Positions 59,743-64,000 of a stretch of DNA of 64,000 nucleotides are shown piece after piece. A program made the translations under genes and the position numbers. Every line of letters starts with the position of its first letter. The stretch's first letter is position 1. The notes beneath the pieces were generated by a model that saw only the letters and a list, made by a program, of their open reading frames with translations, had not been told where the DNA came from and did not search any database. Source of the stretch: Enterococcus_E cecorum_B (GTDB lineage: Bacteria; Bacillota; Bacilli; Lactobacillales; Enterococcaceae); NCBI GenBank assembly GCA_946499615.1, contig CAMMST010000006.1:1-64000 (forward strand). Direction: 5' to 3'.

Positions 59743-59782
59743 AAAAAAAACGCCACTAGCTAGATATCCTAACTAGTAGCGC
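59743..59782 (-). terminator. Terminator of the P-type ATPase gene
   Basis: GCGCTACTAG... pairs with CTAGTGGCG (one G-U), followed by T8 on the minus strand. Confidence 0.88.
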
Positions 59783-59792
59783 AATTGTTTGA

Positions 59793-62501
59793 TTAGTCTT
59801 TACCCATTGCACGTTGAATGGCTTTGACAATTTCAACAACTGGGATAATCGCAAATGAAGTACCTAGAACAATTCCCCATTGATATAAATCAAGGTGAGA
59901 AACTCTAAAGATATCATTTAATCCTGGTATAACAATAATGACCATCATTAAAGCAAATGATAATAGTATCGCCCAGTTGAAGACGCGGTTTTTGAAGGCA
60001 CCCACTTTAAATAGTGATTGATGGACTGATTTCACGTTAAATGCGTGGAATAGTTGCATTAATCCTAATGTTGCAAAGGCCATGGTTAACGCATCGGCAT
60101 GTTGTAATTGACTTAAAGCCGCCGCAGACATACCTGGTGTGTTCGCTGCAGTGTGATCTGGCCATTGAATTGCTGCCCAGTATACGAATAATACAGAAGC
60201 CGCTTCTAAAATACCTTGGTAAATGATACTACTCAAGACCCCACCAGAGAAGAAGTTTGAATTCTTACCACGTGGTTTGTGTTGCATCAAGCCTTTTTCA
60301 GCTGGTTCCATACCTAAAGCAATGGCTGGGAATGTATCAGTTACTAAGTTAATCCATAATAGGTGAATTGGTAATAACGTATCCCATCCCCAAAGTGTCG
60401 CTAAGAATAAGGTTAAAACTTCCCCTAAGTTCGCAGCCAATAGATATTGAATGGCTTTTTGAATGTTAGAGAATACTTTACGTCCTTCTTCAACAGCCAC
60501 AACAATTGTCGCAAAGTTATCATCAGCAAGGACCATATCAGAAGCCCCTTTAGAAACTTCCGTACCAGTAATCCCCATACCAACACCGATATCCGCTTGT
60601 TTTAAGGCAGGGGCATCGTTTACCCCATCACCGGTCATCGCTACGACTTTACCCGCTTTTTGCCATGCTTTCACGATACGTACTTTATGTTCAGGAGATA
60701 CACGTGCATACACTGAATATTGGGTTACTTTTTGCGCAAATTCTTCATCAGACATTTGGTTTAATTCAGCCCCAGTTAATACCGCAGCATCATCTTTTTC
60801 TTTAATAATACCAAGACGAGCGGCAATTGCTTCAGCTGTATCACGGTGGTCACCAGTAATCATAATTGGACGAATACCTGCTTCTTTGGCCACTTTAACA
60901 GCATGAGCAGCTTCAGCACGTTCTGGGTCAATCATACCTACTAAACCAGCGAATACTAAGTCATTTTCAAGTGTTTCGCTGACTAATTCTGGCATTTCAT
61001 CTACAATCTTATAAGCCATTGCCAAGACACGTAAAGCTTGTTGGGCCATGTCTTTATTATTGGCTAAAATATTGTCTTTATCTGCTTGTTGTAATGGACG
61101 TACTTGACCATCCATTAAAATTTGTGTTGTACGAGTTAATAAGACATCCGGCGCACCTTTGACAGCAACTAAATATTTGCCATCTGCTAATTGGTGAACA
61201 GTAGACATCAATTTACGATCAGAGTCAAATGGTAGATCAGCCACACGAGGTTCAACCACTAATGCAGCCTTCACGTCAAAGCCTTGATCTAAACCAAATT
61301 GAATTAAGGCAGTTTCTGTTGGATCCCCGATTAAAGTGCCTTCTTGAGAAAATTTAGTGTCATTGGCAAAGTTCATTACTTTAATCGCCATATGATCATT
61401 GGCAAATTCATCATGCACTGCAAATTGTTGATTATCCACATATAATTTTTCAACTGTCATTTGGTTAAGAGTTAGTGTACCTGTCTTATCAGAAGCGATA
61501 ATATCAGTAGCCCCTAATGTTTCTACGGCAGGTAATTTACGAATCATAGAGTTACGTTTGGCCATGACTTGTGTACCAAGCGCTAGGATAATCGTAACAA
61601 TGGCAGGTAAACCTTCAGGAATCGCTGCAACGGCAAGTGAGATAGAAGTTAATAACATATCTGCCCATGAAGTATTATTGAAGAAAATACCAACAAAGAA
61701 CATAATTACCGCAATCACGACAATCGCAGCTGTTAAGAACTTACCTAATTCGTTTAAGTTACGTTTTAATGGTGTTTCTGTTTCATCGGCTTGGGCTAAC
61801 ATTCCGGCAATCTTACCAACTTCGGTATCCATACCAGTGTTAACGACAATCCCTTTACCACGACCATAAGTGACATTACTATTTGAATAAGCCATATTCA
61901 CACGGTCACCAATACCCACTTCAGCATCTTCTAAAACGATTAATTCTTTTTCAACTGGCACTGATTCACCGGTTAAAGCTGCTTCTTCAATCTTCAATGA
62001 ACTTACTTCAACCAAGCGCATATCTGCAGGAACAATATCCCCTGCTTCTAGTAATACTAGGTCACCTGGTACTAATTCATCACTTTTGACTGTCATCGGA
62101 TGACCATCACGAACGATATTCGCATTTGGTGTAGACATTTGTTTTAAAGCTTCAATGGCTTGTTCGGCTTTGGCTTCTTGTACTACACCCATGATGGCAT
62201 TAATGATAACCACCGCTAAGATAATTAATGAGTCCACTACTTCATGTGAAACAACGGCAGAAATAATCGCAGCTACTAATAAAACAGCAATCATCAAGTC
62301 TTTAAATTGCTCGATGAATTTTTGTAGCATACTTTTTTTCTTACCTTCTTCTAGTTCATTAGGGCCAAATTTTGCTAAACGCGCCTTTGCCTCACTAGAA
62401 GTTAAGCCATCAAGAGTCGTATCTAACGCTTGTGTGACCTCATCGACACTTTTTGCATAAAAAGCTTCATGCAATTGTGCTTGTTTTTGTTGTTCTGACA
62501 T
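59793..62501 (-). CDS. Cation-transporting P-type ATPase (Ca2+/Mn2+ exporter type)
   Basis: A 902-residue P2-type ATPase. Cation ATPase N-terminus (AKSVDEVTQALDTTLDGL), TGES (EAALTGESVPVEKE), membrane ion-site PEGLPAIVTIIL, phosphorylation motif SDKTGTLTLNQ, nucleotide site KGAPDVLL, hinge MTGDGVNDAPALKQADIGVGMG and C-terminal cation domain. Related to Lactococcus YoaB and pneumococcal MgtA, which export Mn2+/Ca2+. The Mn2+ riboswitch upstream makes manganese efflux the leading prediction. ATG 62501 after AAGGAGG. Confidence 0.95.
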   Translation of the reverse strand: MSEQQKQAQLHEAFYAKSVDEVTQALDTTLDGLTSSEAKARLAKFGPNELEEGKKKSMLQKFIEQFKDLMIAVLLVAAIISAVVSHEVVDSLIILAVVIINAIMGVVQEAKAEQAIEALKQMSTPNANIVRDGHPMTVKSDELVPGDLVLLEAGDIVPADMRLVEVSSLKIEEAALTGESVPVEKELIVLEDAEVGIGDRVNMAYSNSNVTYGRGKGIVVNTGMDTEVGKIAGMLAQADETETPLKRNLNELGKFLTAAIVVIAVIMFFVGIFFNNTSWADMLLTSISLAVAAIPEGLPAIVTIILALGTQVMAKRNSMIRKLPAVETLGATDIIASDKTGTLTLNQMTVEKLYVDNQQFAVHDEFANDHMAIKVMNFANDTKFSQEGTLIGDPTETALIQFGLDQGFDVKAALVVEPRVADLPFDSDRKLMSTVHQLADGKYLVAVKGAPDVLLTRTTQILMDGQVRPLQQADKDNILANNKDMAQQALRVLAMAYKIVDEMPELVSETLENDLVFAGLVGMIDPERAEAAHAVKVAKEAGIRPIMITGDHRDTAEAIAARLGIIKEKDDAAVLTGAELNQMSDEEFAQKVTQYSVYARVSPEHKVRIVKAWQKAGKVVAMTGDGVNDAPALKQADIGVGMGITGTEVSKGASDMVLADDNFATIVVAVEEGRKVFSNIQKAIQYLLAANLGEVLTLFLATLWGWDTLLPIHLLWINLVTDTFPAIALGMEPAEKGLMQHKPRGKNSNFFSGGVLSSIIYQGILEAASVLFVYWAAIQWPDHTAANTPGMSAAALSQLQHADALTMAFATLGLMQLFHAFNVKSVHQSLFKVGAFKNRVFNWAILLSFALMMVIIVIPGLNDIFRVSHLDLYQWGIVLGTSFAIIPVVEIVKAIQRAMGKD

Positions 62502-62556
62502 ATGTTCCTCCTTCAAAATTCTCGCTAACCAATTACTTGAACTGGTTGCTAAATTC

Positions 62557-62699
62557 CACAAGTCTATTTCTTGCTAAAAAAAATAGACCTGTGTATGCAA
62601 AAAATACATACATAAGTCTCACTAATTAAGGCAACACCAGAAATTTCTTTCTTGCTGGTGATGTTGCCACAGTATTCCTACTGCCAGTTACTCCCTCAT
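62557..62699 (-). promoter_or_regulatory. yybP-ykoY-type Mn2+ riboswitch
   Basis: The leader starts GAGGGAGTAAC (62699 end; compare the family's GGGGAGUAG), passes through two stem-loops including GGCAACATCACCAG facing CTGGTGTTGCC, and returns to GTGAGACTTAT, matching the second conserved loop (AGCAAGACC/GAGACC type). Then mutually exclusive pairings follow: the terminator (AGACTTATGTATG with CATACACAGGTCT, then T8) versus an antiterminator (CACAGGTCTATTT with AAATAGACTTGTG). Ligand binding holding GAGAC in the aptamer would block the terminator, an ON switch, as reported for this class. Confidence 0.85.
62576..62619 (-). terminator. Riboswitch expression-platform terminator
   Basis: AGACTTATGTATG (62607-62619) and CATACACAGGTCT (62585-62597) pair at 12 of 13 positions, followed by a run of T (62576-62583). 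Confidence 0.88.
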
Positions 62700-62717
62700 G
62701 AATTATTACATTGTCAT

Positions 62718-62746
62718 TATACTAAACAATTGCCAGCCTGACAACA
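62718..62746 (-). promoter_or_regulatory. Promoter of the riboswitch-ATPase transcript
   Basis: TTGTCA (62741-62746), 17 nt, TATAAT (62718-62723) on the minus strand. Confidence 0.88.
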
Positions 62747-62785
62747 ACCAACATCCACAGAAAACGTTAACAAATGAAACAAAAA

Positions 62786-62826
62786 ATAAGGTTGTAAATC
62801 GACTTGGTTAGCTACGAGCGGATAAG
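62786..62826. repeat. Dispersed intergenic repeat, copy E (end fragment)
   Basis: AAGGTTGTAAATCGAC is identical to the end of copy A, and TTAGCTACGAGCGGATAAG is identical to the opposite end of copy B. The two element ends are joined with the central hairpin missing. Confidence 0.8.
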
Positions 62827-62851
62827 ATTATCTTAAATGAGTTATCAATGC

Positions 62852-62884
62852 AAAAAAACTAGCCACTCATAATGAATGACTAGT
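62852..62884 (-). terminator. metG terminator
   Basis: GACTAGTCATTC with GAGTGGCTAGT (one mismatch) followed by T7 on the minus strand. Confidence 0.85.
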
Positions 62885-62907
62885 CAAAAATCTAAATGGA
62901 TAAAGAA

Positions 62908-64000
62908 TTAAGCGATAATCGAACCATTTGGCATGTTTTCAGGAGCTTCTACAATTTGTAGGCGTCCTTGACTATCTTCAGCAGATAAAATCATCCCTTG
63001 GCTGATTTCACCACGCATTTTACGTGGTTTAAGATTTGCGACAATCACAACTTTTTTACCGATTAATGCAGCTGGATCTGGATAGAAGGCTGCGATACCT
63101 GAAAGAATTTGACGGTCTTGCTTATCCCCTGCATCTAAGCGGAATTGCAATAACTTGTCAGCATCTTTCACACGTTGACAATCGATAACTTCAGCGACTT
63201 TTAATTCTACTTTATCGAAATCATCATATTTAATTTGCTTTTCTTTGACACTTACTAATTCTGTTTCTTCAGGGTTCCAATTGACTTTTTCTTCAACACT
63301 TGGCACACCTTGAGCCATCTTTTCTTGAATATAAGCAACTTCTTGTTCTACATCAAGACGTGGGAAGATTGGCACACCTTTTTCGACCACTTTTGTATCT
63401 TTAGGGAACTCACCAAAACGTAAATCAGTCAATTCTTTACTTGCATTACTAATACCAAGTTGTTCAAAGATTTGATTTGGTACATTGGTCATCACTGGTT
63501 GTAAAAGAATAGCGACAATACGTAATACTTCGGCTAAGTGAATCATAACAGAATCTAATTCAGCTTTACGTTCAGGATCTTTTGCTAAAATCCATGGCTG
63601 AGTTTCATCGATATATTTATTTGCACGAGAAATCAAATTCCACACTTCGCCTAAAGCAAAGTTAAATTCCATATTGTCCATCGCTTCATGATATTTACTG
63701 ATGACATTAGCCGCAGTTGTAGAAAGATCCGCATCAAAGTCAGTCACACGAGATTTATATTCTGGAACAAAACCACCGCAATATTTATTAATCATCGCAA
63801 CTGTACGGTTTAATAAGTTACCTAGGTCATTGGCTAAATCATAGTTCACACGCGAAACGAAATCTTCTGGAGTAAAGACGCCATCAGAGCCAAATGGTAC
63901 CGCACGTAATAAGTAGTAACGTAAAGCATCTAAACCATAACGTTCCACTAACATTTCGGGATAAACGACATTCCCTTTAGATTTACTCATCTTGCCGTCT
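62908..64000 (-). CDS. metG: Methionyl-tRNA synthetase (5' part outside window)
   Basis: The C-terminal 363 residues of MetRS, open to the right edge. The frame enters at DGKMSKSKGN, the ATP-binding KMSKS loop, so the catalytic N-terminal half lies beyond 64000. After the anticodon-binding helical domain (YHEAMDNMEFNFALGEVWNLI) comes the C-terminal tRNA-binding (EMAP/OB-fold) domain: VELKVAEVIDCQRVKDADKLL, IGKKVVIVANLKPRKMRG, SQGMILSA. Standard bacterial dimeric form. Confidence 0.97.
   Translation of the reverse strand, partial: DGKMSKSKGNVVYPEMLVERYGLDALRYYLLRAVPFGSDGVFTPEDFVSRVNYDLANDLGNLLNRTVAMINKYCGGFVPEYKSRVTDFDADLSTTAANVISKYHEAMDNMEFNFALGEVWNLISRANKYIDETQPWILAKDPERKAELDSVMIHLAEVLRIVAILLQPVMTNVPNQIFEQLGISNASKELTDLRFGEFPKDTKVVEKGVPIFPRLDVEQEVAYIQEKMAQGVPSVEEKVNWNPEETELVSVKEKQIKYDDFDKVELKVAEVIDCQRVKDADKLLQFRLDAGDKQDRQILSGIAAFYPDPAALIGKKVVIVANLKPRKMRGEISQGMILSAEDSQGRLQIVEAPENMPNGSIIA

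Overview
The window is a low-GC Gram-positive chromosome segment, most likely from a member of the Lactobacillales close to Enterococcaceae (Enterococcus/Vagococcus-like). The case for this is a YSIRK-type surface protein, an L27 with the Prp-cleaved N-terminal extension, the rsmI-yabA-ricT-holB-darA-tmk-recR-ybaB-dnaX replication cluster, a sufCDSUB operon, Ami-type oligopeptide transporter proportions, and CodY-, GlnR- and NrdR-like sites. The genus is an inference. No rRNA, tRNA, CRISPR array or intact insertion sequence was seen.

Layout: (1) 1-1841, a YSIRK surface protein with 228-bp tandem repeats, running off the left edge. (2) 2.2-3.4 kb, rplU-prp-rpmA. (3) 3.6-5.4 kb, an LTA-synthase/phosphoglycerol-transferase-like membrane enzyme. 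(4) 5.5-10.5 kb, leuABCD behind a CodY-like box, a promoter, a Leu-rich leader peptide and an attenuator. (5) 10.5-15.3 kb, a DUF3021/LytTR pair and a very large cell-surface nucleotidase-nuclease. (6) 15.5-18.6 kb, a T-box-controlled short-form prolyl-tRNA synthetase and a DUF389 membrane protein. (7) 18.8-22.0 kb, lplA, an MBL hydrolase and an M42 aminopeptidase. (8) 22.1-29.0 kb, the oppA-B-C-D-F oligopeptide transporter. (9) 29.3-36.5 kb, nrdDG with NrdR-like boxes, dinB, an XRE/DUF2975 pair, and amtB-glnK with two GlnR boxes and one perfect CodY box. (10) 36.5-43.3 kb, the replication/repair cluster ending upstream in dnaX. (11) 43.5-45.5 kb, a small AT-rich accessory island with an AAA ATPase-RloB (Toprim-like) defence-type pair. 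(12) 45.6-50.9 kb, the suf Fe-S operon. (13) 51-54 kb, pnp, rpsO and a rhodanese-like protein. (14) 54.4-59 kb, transporters, a beta-propeller lactonase and small unknowns. (15) 59.8-62.8 kb, a P-type ATPase behind a yybP-ykoY-type Mn2+ riboswitch, then the 3' part of metG.

A common theme is nitrogen and amino-acid economy: leucine synthesis, peptide import, ammonium import, aminopeptidase and a Ser/Thr transporter sit under CodY/GlnR-like sites, an attenuator or a T-box.

The most interesting unexplained items are: the ATPase-RloB pair, where RloB can be read only through a canonical A-AAA-AAG -1 frameshift placed just before its Toprim glutamate, and whose promoter lies between the arms of a 14-bp inverted repeat; a second, orphan leader peptide whose first 20 nt match those of the leu leader but which precedes no biosynthetic gene; a dispersed intergenic repeat of about 155 bp in at least five places; a 55-bp IS150-like pair of inverted repeats inside the nuclease-gene terminator; and a structured upstream ORF in front of that nuclease gene.
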